From Archilochus colubris (Eukaryota > Chordata > Aves > Apodiformes > Trochilidae), in contig CM041083.1 of assembly GCA_023079485.1 (NCBI GenBank), positions 140,691,052 to 140,755,051 on the forward strand: 64,000 nucleotides of DNA, read 5' to 3'. Positions 24,901 through 39,900 of this stretch are shown piece after piece. The notes below the pieces were generated by a model, which was not told where the DNA came from, did no database searches, and saw nothing but the letters and a program-made list of their open reading frames with translations. Position 1 is the stretch's first letter. Each line of letters begins with the position of its first letter. Position numbers and translations under genes: made by a program.

Positions 24901-27900
24901 TTTTGGCCTTTTCCTGTACCTCTGGAGATGATACCAATACAACCCAATACACACAACAAGTTTTAACATCCAATTTATAGTGTATTGTTTCTACCTTAAA
25001 ATAAGCACAGCACATTTTCTGAAATATTACAGAATTTTCTAGAGTTTGATCACACATGTTATTAGGAAAAATACCTCATTTCCAATAGCTTTGATTTTTT
25101 CCAGTGCATCAAGAAACCACTTTTCTGCAGTTTTCCAGCTAGAGATTGAGGGGGTGGGGGGAAAGGAGTATTAAATTAGTGAAGCTTCCATTAGCAGTAT
25201 GAGAAAACTGAATTACAAGTAACAGTTCTTTGACATTATTTCATTATATGAGTGAAATTAGCTGTAAAAACCACTAATTTACAATAGATATATTTTTCAC
25301 ACATTCCTAAAAGCTAACAAGACAAAGTTAAAAAATCAGAAGCAAACCAAGGATATTAACAAAATAGCTCTTGCATCTGTTAGTTTTTTTCAGATTATAT
25401 CTGGAACCTCCTGAGCTGACAAGATCATTTGCTGTACAAAGCTTTATAGCACATGTATACTCGTGTGTGCAGACAGATGCCTTCCTGAGGCACAGACCCA
25501 CCCAATAACAGGCACATACTGTAATACTCAATCTCTGCATGTTTCTAAAGCATTTAAATACTTTCCCCATTCAGTCTGAACAAAGAACAATGCAGAAAGC
25601 AAGAATTAAGGGCAAACACCATCTAAGCTAGAACCAAAAGAAACTGTATTCTAAATCACAATATAAATGCTTTCCTAAGTCTATCTGAAAATTATACTTC
25701 AGAACAATCCACGTCTAAGATTGTATTTAATATCATTTTTCAAGCTTACTCTCCATTTTGAAATGCAACCACTCCAACTTCATGCATAACAAAAGGATCT
25801 TCTGGTGCAATGCTTAAAGCTTGGCTGAAAAACCTTTCAGCTAACTTTGAGTTGTTGGTCAAACCATATTCCAGTCCAATATAGAGCATTGGCAAATGAC
25901 ACCTGTTAAAAAATAAAAGTATGATGCACTTAGCTTCACAAACTACAAAGAAATGCCAAATGTGTTTGGATACGTTTTTGTACACCCAAGTAAAAATTTG
26001 ATTTAAATGGACTATTAAACTAAGTGGCTGTTTAAAATACTTTATATCTTTATATATAGTTATTGACAAGAATTTGCACTCCAATACAGAATTGAATCTT
26101 GCTTGGCAGTAACACTTATTTTGTTAATGCTTTAGTTACAAAGGTCTTTTTTTTCCCTTCTATCTTCTGCTTACAAATGAAATATGGAAGAAGTATCAGT
26201 AAAGGGATTACATTTACCAATAACTACAACTGAATACAACAGTTTTATATCAACTACTCATTTTACAAACTTCTCCAGATAATGAAACAGCTATTCAACA
26301 TATTACTATACAGCAGTTTATGAACTGGTATGACAAATATTATTCCAAAGTTTCAGAGAACTCTCAGGTAGAACACAGTTTATCTAAATAGAAATCTTAA
26401 TTTCAGAACTAAAAAAAACCTGAACGAAATAAGAAAGTCACAACAACAATTTGAGTACAAATTATCCAGTTAAATGCAGATGACAAAATATCTGGGTTTT
26501 TTTCTCCTTTTGTCTCTACCAGGTAATTGTTCCAAATGTATTCCTATTGTTTAAAGGGATGTAGGTCAATTTTATATGCTACTTATAGAATCATAGAATT
26601 GGCTGGGTCGGAAGGGACCTCAGAGATCATCAAGTCCAACCCTTGATCCACTACCACTGCAGTTACCAGACCATGGCACTGAGTGCCACATCCAGTCTCT
26701 TCTTAAATATCTCCAGGGATGGAGAATCCACTACTTCCCTGGGCAGCCCATTCCAATGTCTGATCACCCTCTCAGTAAAGAAATTCTTTCTAATATCCAA
26801 CCTAAACCTCCCCCGGCACAACTTAAGACCGTGCCCTCTTGTCTTGTTGAAAGTCGTTATAGAATAATTTCCATTTAATTTTAATTTTAGTCTTTTTGAA
26901 TATGACATTTGTTGACATACCCTTTCATGAGCTGTGCAGCTGTGAAGTATGCAGCCATTGCCTGGTCATGCTCACTCTCAACTGCAAATGAATGTCCATA
27001 TGCTATCCATGCAGGTCCATACGTTCTCTCAAGTGTAGTAGCTTTGCTAAAAACAAGAGCACGTCACAAGCAAACACACCTGGAATTACAATTTCATCTG
27101 CTTCAGACAATTACTTAATGTGGCATAGCATTGCTATGTATCTATTAAGATAATGTTCTGAAATGACCAGTGTGGTTAAACACTGTTAAACAAAGTTCCA
27201 AAGTTCAACAAAGTATCACACATTTTCAAGAATTCACATATTTCTACTGCTGTTCATGGACAGCAGGAATTATTTGATATTACTAAATATAAATAATTAT
27301 ATATTTATTACATATTTTATGAGGAGAAGGACTCAGGGATGTTGGGTAACCAGAAGCTTAACATGAGTTGTCAATGTGTGCCTGCAGCTCAGAAAGCCAA
27401 CTGTGTCCTGGGCTGCACTGAAAGAAGCACAGACATATAAGTCTTTAGATTATTTTTAAAGCACTGAGAAAGTTGAGGTGTAAGTTGCTCCACTAAAAAA
27501 TAGGGTGCCAACAAAAGGCATATATAGTAGTAACCGGTTTATGAAGGTGTCTGTTTGCTTTATGAGCTTACAAGCAATCATGAACATTAAATATTTACTT
27601 AGCCAGTGAGCAACAGATTCACTAAGAAAAACTGTAAAAAAAAAAAATTACCTGAGATATCTTCTGGCATGCTCATTTTTGTGGCCAACCATGAGATAGT
27701 AGCATCCTACTGCAAACCATGACACCTACACATTAAAATAAAAATAGCATATTAGATATACCATGCTGCTTTTAGTGAAACATCACTATAGGTAACACAA
27801 ATCAGAGGAATGGGTTATAATTAGAGATATCAGGAACATTTTCACTGAAATCAGAGTTAGCTTTTAAAATTATTTGATACCACAGAAAAGCAGTAACTGC

Positions 27901-30900
27901 CAACATGCGTGTCTCTAACTGAGTTTGTTCAACCTCATGGAGAGCTAAGTGGAAAGCTTATTGCTGTCTTCAGTTCTTTAATGGCAGGGAACACAGGAGA
28001 CACAGAGAAGCTTCTTCAGCAGTGTGGTGATGGAATGGCAAGAAATGGGGAAAAGTTGCAACACGGGAAGTTCCCACTCAGCAAAGGAAAACAGTTTTCA
28101 TCATGAAGGTGATAAAACCTTGGAAAAGGTTGCTTAGAGAGGCATATACATTTATCACTGTAGAATTTGTCTGAAATTGTTTTTCAAACTGAATACCTCA
28201 CACAACATTTTTTTTAATAAGGAACCTTGGTGCACAGAAGATAAAAGGATTGAACCATTTTTACAAGCTCTGTGCAAAAATAGGTTTTTCATTCTGTTGC
28301 TCAAACTGACACAACTTTTGTGTGCTTTCATCTAGAAAAAAAACCCAAAAAACTATTTGGTAATGAAGGTTTAGAACAACTTACAGGATTATTTGGGTAC
28401 AGGTCCACCAGTTTGTGAGAAAGATAGAAAAGCTCTACATAGTGGAAAGAAATAAGAAAATTAAAACGTGCTAAAATATTCATACATTTCAAATACTTTA
28501 GCTTTCTAGACAAAATATCCAAAACATCCAAAGTTATTAATGCCCAAGTGAAAAAAAAAAGTTCTCTTCAGTGATAATACTTCAAACTGCCTCAAAATAG
28601 ATTACTTTTTTACTAACTAAAAACAAAACAAAATCAAAAATTCCCAAACAACCCGTAAGTCTTTGCAGCAGATAAGCATCTATACATCCCACCTCTAATG
28701 AATTCTTCAACAACTTAGACCATTAACATACGTTAAATTAATTGCCTGTAGTAAAATTACCTAGTAATTAGTTAAATTAACTACTAAATAATGTAGTTAA
28801 ATTGCTGTAGTATTACACTGGAATGTATCTTGCCAAGATAAAACACTATTGAACTTCCTATATCTGAAAGTTCTCAGACAGTGGTTATATCAATTTTAAA
28901 GTAGAATCCTGTGCATTAATATGCTGAAAATAGGACAAAATCAAATAATTTATTATATTATTTGGAATAATTCTAAGTTACTATTTTTCTAATAAAAGCA
29001 ATTGTTCTGGTTATTACAATAACTTACAACAGATTTCCTAACAGCAGAAGTAATCAGATACACGGTAACAATTCCGTTGTGTAGGTAACTTCAAAAGGAA
29101 CAGCATTAAGGTGCATAAAATTTGTATTTCTTCAGAGTACAGGGCTCTTAAATTGATGAGGTGTACTCAAAGGTGTAGGTTGCATCATTTCCTGGCTTCA
29201 GAAAATCAAATGTGGCTTAAAAAATATCAGTTTCTTTGGGAAATGCTTCTCAAGGCAGGCTCAGAAGATTTAGGTCAGATGTTCTTAACTATCAAGTAAC
29301 TGAGAAGTATATTGACTAAACACTGAGAAGTATTCATACAAATAATGACCTATTTGTGCACAGACCATGCAGCATCCTTTGAAAGACTGCAAATGACATG
29401 AGCTCCTAATTGTGTTTTACAATTGCTTTTAAAGACATTCAATCTCCTCACTTAATTTGGATGTTTAGATGCAGTCTGAAGTAAGAAAAAGCTGCAAGCA
29501 AGCTACTCCTGTAGTTCCAGCAAAGGTGCTCTCTGATTATTAACTTCTTTGAACTAAAAGGACACTTTCACAACAGTGACAGCAAGAATAGTATAATAGT
29601 ATAATATGGCTAAAGAAAGTCTACCCAGGCATACACACTACTGAAGAGTTCCTTATAGTCTAAATTAATATATTTTGTTTTGCTGTTGATCAGAAAAAAT
29701 ACACCTAGATGCTCAAGGAAGATCACCTCAAAATAGAAATCAAGTAGAAATGAAGCAGTGTAAACTCACTAACTTTCTAGCTACATAGCCCAGTGGTTAA
29801 GACAGTGACACTCAAATAATGGATGAATAAAGACTGCACAGCTATTTTCTGCTGCCCCACTGTCAGCTCCAAAACTCCCTTTTTGACAGCTACCACTGTT
29901 TTCTTGAAACTGCAGGTAATTAGCATAATTAATTCTTTTTTAAAATTGAAGCTTTAAAGGCTTCTCTCGACTCACTAAATGTTGTTTCTTACCATTTGCT
30001 TTATTAAGCTCCACAAGTGTCCCTATATGCACAGGTAAACAATTTGCATGGAAAGGATCTTTTTCCATTACTCTAAAAGAAAAACAAAACAAATAAAAAA
30101 AATCTGCAATGCACATTTAGAAAACTGTAATATCTTACAAGCAAGCTGCTGTTACAGTGTGTAATGTTTCAGTTACTTACCACTTTAGGCACTGGAAAAC
30201 TATTTGTGACTAGAAGATAGCCTTTATTCTGCTGTTAATGGTCATCTTAAGACCAGAAAAAATACTATTAATTTAACCTAACAGAAGAGGATAACAGAAA
30301 ATTCTGGCAAGCTGAACATACAACCAGAAAAGCAAAACACAGTACACATTTGCAGGTCCCTTCGAATTTAACCAGTAAACAGCAACAACATATCTGTTCA
30401 TCTTTTCCATATATTTGGCAGCAACTTTCATGCAATACTCCTCAGCCATCTGAGACCAACATTAAGCAGTATTCCTTGGGAAATATTTAACTCAGTTTGA
30501 AATTTTCTTAAAAAATTTAAATTTTTTTTTTAAATTTTTTTACTCTCAAAGACAACAGACTACATGCAGCATGTGGCTTGTAGGCACGTGACCTTTCTGT
30601 AAGCATTGGCATTTTGTAAACTGACCAAAAAAAAAAAAAAATTCTTGAAAACTATTCACAGAATCTCTTAAATCAGAAGAACAGCATTATAACTCCACTC
30701 TCTGAGAAGCATGCATTGAAATAGTTAAAGAATTTGGTTGCTATTTTTAAGATGTTCAAAGTATTTAAAAGGAAATTTCCCTCTTTTTTTTTTAATGAGT
30801 CTTAGAAGTCACATGGACTTCAGAGACTCATTTCCAAGCTCCAGCATCTATGCCAGTTATGCTAATCTCCTCCTTAGGAGACACTCTGCTACTTCCTGTT

Positions 30901-33900
30901 AAGACAGAATGTGGCAATCAAGTTTCAGAAACTAATATGCAATAGTGCAATTTTATTGACCTAACTGAAGCAATTTATTTCAACAGGATCATGATTTTAC
31001 TCAGGTGTTTAAGTTCATCCTGCCAGCATCCTGTTCACCCCTCACCTGAGGGGTGACCTCATCAATGTTTTCAAATATGTAAGGGGTGAGTGTCAGGGAG
31101 ATGGAGTTAGGCTTTTCTCAGTGGTGACCAGTGATAGGACAAGGGGTAATGGGTGTAAATTGGAGCACAGGAGGTTCAAGTTGAATATTCGAAAAAATTT
31201 TTTTCCTGTAAGGGTGACAGAGCCCTGGAACAGGCTGCCCAGGGGGTCGTGGAGTCTCCTTCACTGGAGACATTCAAAACCCGCCTGGACACGTTCCTAT
31301 GCGAGGTACTCTAGGTGGCCCTGCTCTGGCAGGGGGGGTTGGACTAGATGATCTTTCGAGGTCCCTTCCAACCCCTAGGATTCTATGATTCTCCACACCC
31401 TTCCCAAAAATCTAGCCTGTACTGGGTTCCATAGGATAGTCTACATAGTGATGGCTTGCTTCAGCTTAGAAAAAGCTGAACTATAAAACAACAACAAAAA
31501 AAGCCAACACAATAAAACAAAAATAAACTTCTATTTTACACCACTAATACTCTGCAGTACAAACACCAAATGCAGTTTTCTTAAAAAGGCAGTTGTCAGG
31601 CCAGCAGAAAAAAGATAGCTTCACACCTATGTGTTCAGGTTTACAGTCACTGAGAAGCAATCAGTGTTGTTGTTCTGTCCCACCTGACAACAGCAGCCCA
31701 GGATGGCTAAAAACTAAAACGCAACATTTTAAACATCAAAATTAACGTAACTTTTAATCAGTAAGTGAAATCACACTGCCTAATGAACTGATCCAAATCT
31801 ATTCATTCTGAAGGCTAAACAAGTAGGTAGAGAACACACAAAACTGAAGGTACCAGTATGTGGAAGAGTATGGATGAAGGGAAGTGCAGCACAATGCTGA
31901 TTAACTGGAGTTTTGCTCTGGACTGTTCTGCTACATATCACAAAAATAACTTGGATTGCCAGACACAAACTACACATTTTAAACACCTTAAACTTCGTAT
32001 CAAATTGTTATGTATGTTGATGCACTGAACAATGATATTCTAATGATCTAAGTCCAGATATAACTACTATGCTTCACTATATGAAATAAAAAACTTAAGT
32101 TTTTTTTGTATACTTACACTGAAGTAAGCTTGTAACACATTTTAAAATCACAGTTATAATAATGTCTTTCAGCTAAGGACACCACCACATCCAGGTTTTC
32201 CTGGAGACCATCTACTGATTCAGGAATCAGTGTTTCACTGGGTTTATTATACTGAAAGACAAAAGAAACACAATGTGAAACAACAATCAATCTGAAATCA
32301 GATGACATTAAGTGTTACTATTTTTAGTTCTACAAGAATATTTATTTAAGAAGCATCAAGCTGCTTAGAATTTTTAGCTTTAACTCCATAAAATGTATTT
32401 TATAAGATGGTTCTTTATAACATACTTGGAAGTTGATTAAGAACATGCAAAATGTTTGTCAGTGTCACCTTCTTAAATATAAGTTGCAGAAATTAATACT
32501 GAGCAATACAAAGCTGGCTTTCAGTGCTCTCACATTATCTTTGGAAAAAATAGTCTGGAAAAATGTTTCTATATTAAATCTTTTTTCCACCTAGAAGTTT
32601 GTCAAGAAATAAAGCTAAAAATAAGCAGAATTTCAAGAAAATAAGTTTATACAAAACTATTATACTACTCCCAAAAAGTGGTATATTCTGCATTATCAAT
32701 TTTAAAGTAAACAAAACTACAAAGCCCTTACTTATCCCAGTGGTCTGAATAAGCAGAAGCCAAGAAAATTTACATCTGAAGTCAAGACTTTCAATCATAT
32801 CTCCAGCTTTTTAGTCAGTTTTGGAATTTACCTTTTTCAATTTGTTCTCAAATAAAAAGTGAAGCAACTCTTGTTCTTCTTCTGTACATTGTCTACTAAG
32901 AGGTAGAGATTCAAGAAGTTCTTTTTCTGTGTGAATTGAAAAAAATGGAGGTTATTTTACAGAAGAAACAGCAAGGTCCAACATTTTAAGAACATAAGAG
33001 ATGTAAAGAATTCTATGATACTTATCCCAAAATTACAACACAAATACATTAAAACAGAAAATGTTACTAAATATGGAAATTAATTATTACAGTCTTAATT
33101 TTTCCTTCTACACTTTCAAATAAAATTTAACAAAGATGACATAACACACCACTATTTTTATTTAGTCTACATGTCAAATCTTATCACTAAGAATGCCATT
33201 TTAATAATGCCTACTGTAAGTAAACAAACACCAGTAGGGTTTTGTGGATTCAAAGACTGTGAACTTGAGGAAAAATGCTGTTTAGGCTGGGCAAAGACTG
33301 TGGGAGCGTCCAGAGCTAACAAACAGGACAGGTGGCTTCCTTTATTTTCTTCTCATTATTAGTACTGCATGCCTGAAAAATGAAGCTTAAATGTAAATTT
33401 GAGCAGATTATAATTTGCACTCATTTGAAGGAGAGTTGCCCAAGGAAGCTGTGGCTGCCCTCTCCCTAGAGATGTTCCAGACCAGGTTGGATGGGGCCTT
33501 GAGCAACCTGGTGCAGTGGGAAGTGTCCCTGCCCATGCAGGGGAGTTGGAACTACATGATGTTTAAGGTTCCTTCCAGCCCTAGCCATTCTATGATCCTG
33601 TGATTCTTACATTAACTATTCTTAACATTTTAATGTCTCTTCCTTGTAGTGTTGCTTTAACCTTTATCCAGAAAAAAAGGCATATTTAGGAAGTACTTAA
33701 AATGTATTTGTATTTGAGAAATACTGCTATCCAGACCTTCTTGTGCCGTGAGCATGTGGTGGGACGTTAAAAGATCAAATGCTTCAAAGCAGTAAACATC
33801 AAGCTTCAAGGCTTCTTTGTAGCTGTATGTTGCTAGGGTTCTGTTATCCAAAGCATCATAGATCTTCCCTCGCAAAAGGCAAATAGAGCTCTTGATCTGG

Positions 33901-36900
33901 TGGAAAAGCAGGGCTGGAGGTCAAAGACTGAATCAATGTTTGCAATTTGGTTTTGAGCACAAATCAAATGGGCTCCCTGAAAAGTAAAAAGCATTTCATG
34001 TGTGATGGAATCTGGTTTTCTAGTGCTGGTTTTGAATAAATAGTCTCTACTATCTTAAAAAAAAACAACCCACAATCAAATGAATGCTTTGTAAGGATAT
34101 CTATCACCAAACAAACACATGCTTGAAATAAGCAGAAGGACAGAGTTATCTTTTCTACTTCTGGCATCCAGCTCTCTGATACACAGTTGTAAACTATACT
34201 GAATTCTCCTTATACTGACTATCTTGACTATATCTTCCCCTTATCACTTCCCCTGTTCACAATTATCACTTCCAAAGGCAACTGTCTACTTTGTTGACAG
34301 TTAAACCACATGGTCCATGCAAGACTCACCCAACAGAGGTGAAAAAGGCCAAATCAATGGACTCAACTACTTTAAGCAGAAAAGTGTATCTTTCTTTTCA
34401 ATTAAAAACATAGATGCTTCCAAAATGAAGGTAGTAAAAGATCATTATTACCATAAAGTTTTGCTAAGATGTGCAATAACTAACATGTCCTTTCAAAAAT
34501 CCACAGATGGGTGTTCAATTCCATCAGAAGAGCACAGAAGTGTAAGTTATTTGGAGAAAGTTAACACACTACCCATCTATATGAACAGGCTAAGCAGACA
34601 GACCACCTCCCTCAGGAGTCCACACACTAGCAGCAAGAAAGCTGCATTAACAACTAAAGAAACCCAGGGGGCTGCTACACTGTCAATCTTGTTACCAGCT
34701 CAGAGCAGTCATTCTTACTGTGGAACTAATGTCTGTGATAACTAATCAAACTAAACTGAAAAAGCTACATTCCTAGAAAAAAAAGTTGATCTAAAATTTC
34801 TTGTAGCAGTACCTACTTCAGTAGTTCTCTCCTTTGGCAAACCAAACCCATCCTTGCATCCTGCTTCTCAGTCATTTGTGAAGGCAAGGACTGATGCAGT
34901 TGAGTTTTCTGACCAGATTATTTTTTGGTCAAAGTACTTCCCCAGTTTATTTCAGTAAGCAGGGCCACAGTACCATGAAACAGGGAGCAAGAAAGAGCAG
35001 CCAAAGCTGAATACTTCTTCCTTTGTTTCAGTGGTAGCTTAAATATTCCCATTCAGGTGCAATGCAGAAACTGAGTCTTATTCTCTTCTCCTTTAAAATC
35101 AGTTGACATAGATGATTTAACCCATTCTGCTACTTCAGTCTTGCAGGGAGAATGCTGTTTGCCAGATGCCTTCACTGCAGTTTCAGCTAAAAAACCTCAA
35201 TTCAAAACTCTGGAAGTAAAGAATATTCCTCCTACATGTGGTACCAATCCCTTTTAAGGGATCTTATGATAAGAGTTTTTTCACTGAGCTTCAAAAACTT
35301 CATCTTCACAACACTTAATTTTCAGGTGTGATAAAAAAATAACCCACTGAGAAAAACACTTGAGTGATTAAGGAAACAGTAAAATTACTAGAGAAGAAAA
35401 CTTGCTTTATCTTAGAACAGGCAGCCTAATTGAAAGAAATGTTAGTTTACATTGTGAGACTGAAACTGCAACATAGACCTAAGAGACTTTAAAAAAACAA
35501 TGCTAAATCATGAACTTCCTATGGAATCTCTGCAAAGAATTTATTAAAAGCTTTTGAAAAGCATTCCTCATTTTTGCAAATCAAGTTATTCTCAATCATG
35601 TGAGCTAACACGACTATTCTCATGACTGAAAATAGAACAAAACAGCATTTTTTAAAATTATTTTATCCAAAAAAGAAAGCTTAAACAGAGTTTCAGATTC
35701 ATACAGCTGTTAAATCACTTTACACATTTTTTTTCAGTTGTATTATTTGCTAAAAAATGTCACTTACAGAGGATTGTGACATCTCCCAGTCTGTGGCAGA
35801 GTCTTTCAATCCACTTTCATCCTTCAAGTACTTTTCAAAAAGTCGTTTGTTGATTGGCTCTTCCATATCAAGAATATCCAGGGCCTGTTGATGTTCTTTT
35901 GCAGCATACTAGCAAAAATGTGCATGTAAAAAAACAAGGTTGGGATTTGAAACATCTGTACATAAAGCACCAATAAATGCAGTGTCACAACCACTGATTA
36001 TCAGGAGATTTTGCATGCATGTTCTTATTTGGACACATGTCTTTAAAATTACAGTTTTAGTAGTCACGTGAAATATACAAAAATTTACAAAATTAACAGG
36101 TACAGAAAAATCTATTGTTTGGCATTAAGCAGTCACAGAAGCAGATATATTTCTAAAAATAGTCAGTACAGGTTTTAATAAAATACATTGATCATATTCT
36201 GTAAGAAGCAGATTATTCTATTTCAAACATTTATATTTAATCTAACAATTGACTCCGATTTCCTATGAAAGCACTGCATTTTACTGCTGACATATCACAT
36301 TTTACACTGAAGTATATAGCTGCTAACTATATTTATACAACCATCAATCACATTTAAAATTCCAAGAATGGTGACTCCACCACCTCCCTGGGCAGCCTGT
36401 TCCAATGTGTAACCACTCAGTAAAGAAATTATTTCTAATATCTAGTCTAAACCTCCACCAGAGCAACTTCAGCCCATTTCCTCCAGTCCTATCATTGTTC
36501 ACTTGGGAGAAGAGGCCAACACCCACCTCATTACAACCTCCTTTCAGGTGGCTGTAGAGAGCAATAAGGTCTCCTCTGAGCCTCCTCTTCTCTGAACTAA
36601 ACATTACCAATTCCCTCAGTCTCTCCTCACAGAGAGAGGAGTTCTCCAGACCCTTCACCAGCTTGGCTGCCCTTCTCTGGACACACTGCAGCAAGTCAAT
36701 GTCCTTATTGCAGTGAAGGGCCCAAAACTGAACACAGTACTCGAGGCGTGGTCTCACCAATGCCAAGTACAGAGGCAGGATCACTTCCCTAGTCCTGCTG
36801 GCCACACTATTCCTGACACGAGCCAGGATGCTGTTGGCCTTCTTGGCCACCTGGGCACTCTGCTGACTCATATTCAGCCAGGTACCAACCAGCCCCCCCC

Positions 36901-39900
36901 AGTCCTTTTCTGCTTAGCAGCTTTCCAGCCAAAGCTCCCCAGGTCTGTAACGTTGCATGGGCTCATTGTAACAAAAGTGAAGGACCCAACACTTGGCTTT
37001 GTTAAACCTCATTTTATTGACCTTGAACAACTGGTACAGCCTGTCCGGGTCCCTGTGCAGAGCACCTTCCTACCCTTGACCCGATCAAAATTTCAACCCA
37101 AACTGGTGTCACCTCCAAACTTGTTAAGGAAGCCTCAATCCCCTCATCTAGATCACTAATTAAGATAATGAACAGCACTTACCTCTAAACGAAGCCCTGG
37201 GGAACTTGGTGCACTAAGCACTGGTGACCCACCACCATCTGGATTTAACTCCATAGACTACAACACTCTGGGCCTGGCCATGTGGCCAGTTTTTAACCCA
37301 ATAAAGAATATATATGTCTATGCCAAAAAACCACAAGGGCTCGTCCGGGATTTGAACCCGGGACCTCTCGCACCCTAAGCGAGAATCATACCCCTAGACC
37401 AACGAGCCAATGCTGCTCCCAATACCCCTCTAGTGATTGAACCAAAGGTTAAAAAAATAAAATAAAATCAATCACCTATTAAAAATTTCAACCTGTTATT
37501 GTAATGAACACAAACATCTACATGGCCTCTCAGGTCCCTCATCTTCCCAAGGTACATCCTTTATTTAGTTTGGTTTTAGTAAAGGTTAAAACAGGTACTC
37601 ACATGGCATCTCGCTGCGAGGTAGCGACACGCTTCATATAGCTGAAAGAAAAGTTTCACACGCATTAGTTATAAAGAAACAGCATGTTTACTGACACTGC
37701 TAAACTCCTTTTTGCTCTATCTTTTTTCAGCTGTATGGCTTTACCATCTCTTTCACCTCCATAAATCTTCACTGGCTAAAATGGCTCAGTCTGTAACAGT
37801 TTCTCTACTATTAAAATCACAAAAAAATCACTTGCTTCACTTTTGCCTTCACCACTCATTAGTAGAGCAGGAAGAGAATTCATACAACTACAGCTGAAGT
37901 GACACTACACTTTCCCATACCTGCTGCAGGTACATCCTTGCACCCCTTCTCTTTTCCATGACCCTATTTGGGGACAAGAGTGTCAATCTACAACCGAATA
38001 CAGGACTATACTTGGTTCAGATAAACCATGCAGGTTTTTAACCACTTTTCCCACCAACCTTACCCTCTAATGGAGAGGTAGTCACTATGGCTAGCAGCAG
38101 AAGTTTAGAAGTAGTAAAAACAGAAGTTTTTTACTAAAATGACTCACCTTATCCAATTTACGTGAGCGAAGGGCATGGGCTGCCCTATGATATTGAGCTG
38201 TTAAGTAAAGACACTGGGCCAACCAGTAGATATCCTGTGGCTCCTCTAAAAAAAAAAAAGGGACAGATTACAAACCATCAATTTATTATATACTTTCACT
38301 TTCATACTCAATATTCACTTTTGCTTCACTAGAAAATTGTCTGTTCCCTAACCTAGCATCTTATTGAGCTATGGAAGTTTATATATACATATATTTAAAT
38401 ATGTGAATAACAACTTAGAGTATCTATCAGTGACAGATTAAAAAGAAAAAAAAAAAAACAGATTTTAACTTAAAGACAGCAGACAGTGCACTGGAGAGTG
38501 AAAACAAAGAATCTCATGCATACTAGAGGTATGTCAGGAGAAGGAGAGAACTTCCAACCCAAACCATTCTATGACTCTATGATACACATATTAAAAAAAA
38601 ACAAAAACAAAAACAAAAAGACCCAATTGTAGGTTAGCCTGTCCTTGGACACAGGGCAGAAAACAAACAAACAAAAAAAAAAAAAAAAGAAAAGACAACA
38701 CAACCAAAAATTGTAAGGTAACACCAGTGAAAGTGAAAGCACTAGAATTCAGCTTAAAGTTACAACTGCAGAGTAGCTTAGTTCCCTCCTACTTCATTGG
38801 CAACCAAAGTTTTTGTGGGATAGAGCCCCTGGAATCCCTTAAGAAGTGAAAACAGACCATAGCTGTGGGCAGACACAGGCTACCAGCATCGACTCACTGT
38901 GTAAAATCAGCTTTCTACTTGTCACCCTGAAGAACACTGAAACCTGTAGGAAACCACCACTGTCTCTCATAGTTCATTCTTTATTTTTGGTCTCTTAAGG
39001 TAGGCAAATCTCTAGGTTTGACCAAACATAAATTTTAACACAGAGTTCTAAATGGAAGATTGGCCCTGCTCTACTTGGAAAAATGGCATTCCAAAGATCA
39101 CAGAAAAGCACTTCTGCCCAACTCAAAACTTCAACATTTATCCACACAGCTTTAGAAACAAAAAACAAACACACAAAACAAACAAAAAACCCAAAGAACT
39201 AAACCAAAAGAAAATACTATCATAAAGAAAGTAATGAACAACACTGAACTTACCATGAGACAGTGAAGCTACTTTGTCTGCCCAAAACAGGGCACTTTGA
39301 TACTGCTGCTGTAAAAGCATGACAGAAATAATTAGTATGTATTTAGGGCCAGCTTTCCTGGATTATTTTGAAATATATTGTACACCATTCACATTTAATA
39401 TCTTATGCTTGTGGTCTCTAATGAATGACAGTTTACATCTGAGATCTTTAGCAGTTCAAAAATCCCTATAAAAGAGCCAGTACTCTAACTTCTAAAGGAT
39501 ATTAAAAAAAATAATTTGAGGTGATATTGGTTATTTAATTTTTAATACACTGCAAGTTTCTTTCACCAAAAGGTATATAGTACATAAGTACTGCAATAGA
39601 TTGATTTGCTACCACTGAAAAAGTAGGAAGAATCCCCCCTCCTAGTTAAAATACAAACACTACATTCTGGAAGCAAGAGAATACTGTATTTCAAAAAAGG
39701 ACATGTAAATTACTCCAGGAAACTTCAGCAGCACCATCTCTGATGAAGAAATTTTTGTTCTTCAGTCAAGATGCTTTAACCTCAGACAAACCACAACACC
39801 TGTATCAATTTCCCCTTACCCTTGTATCCCTGTTTAATGCTGGGATGGCAATTAACCAAATGATGCTCTATCCTGGCCCAAACCAGGACACCTTAGATGC

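Noticed and set aside
34317..34745. 142-codon plus-strand frame within CDC16 intron 5
   Set aside because: No domain, no splice or promoter context, antisense to a known gene; length is possible by chance.
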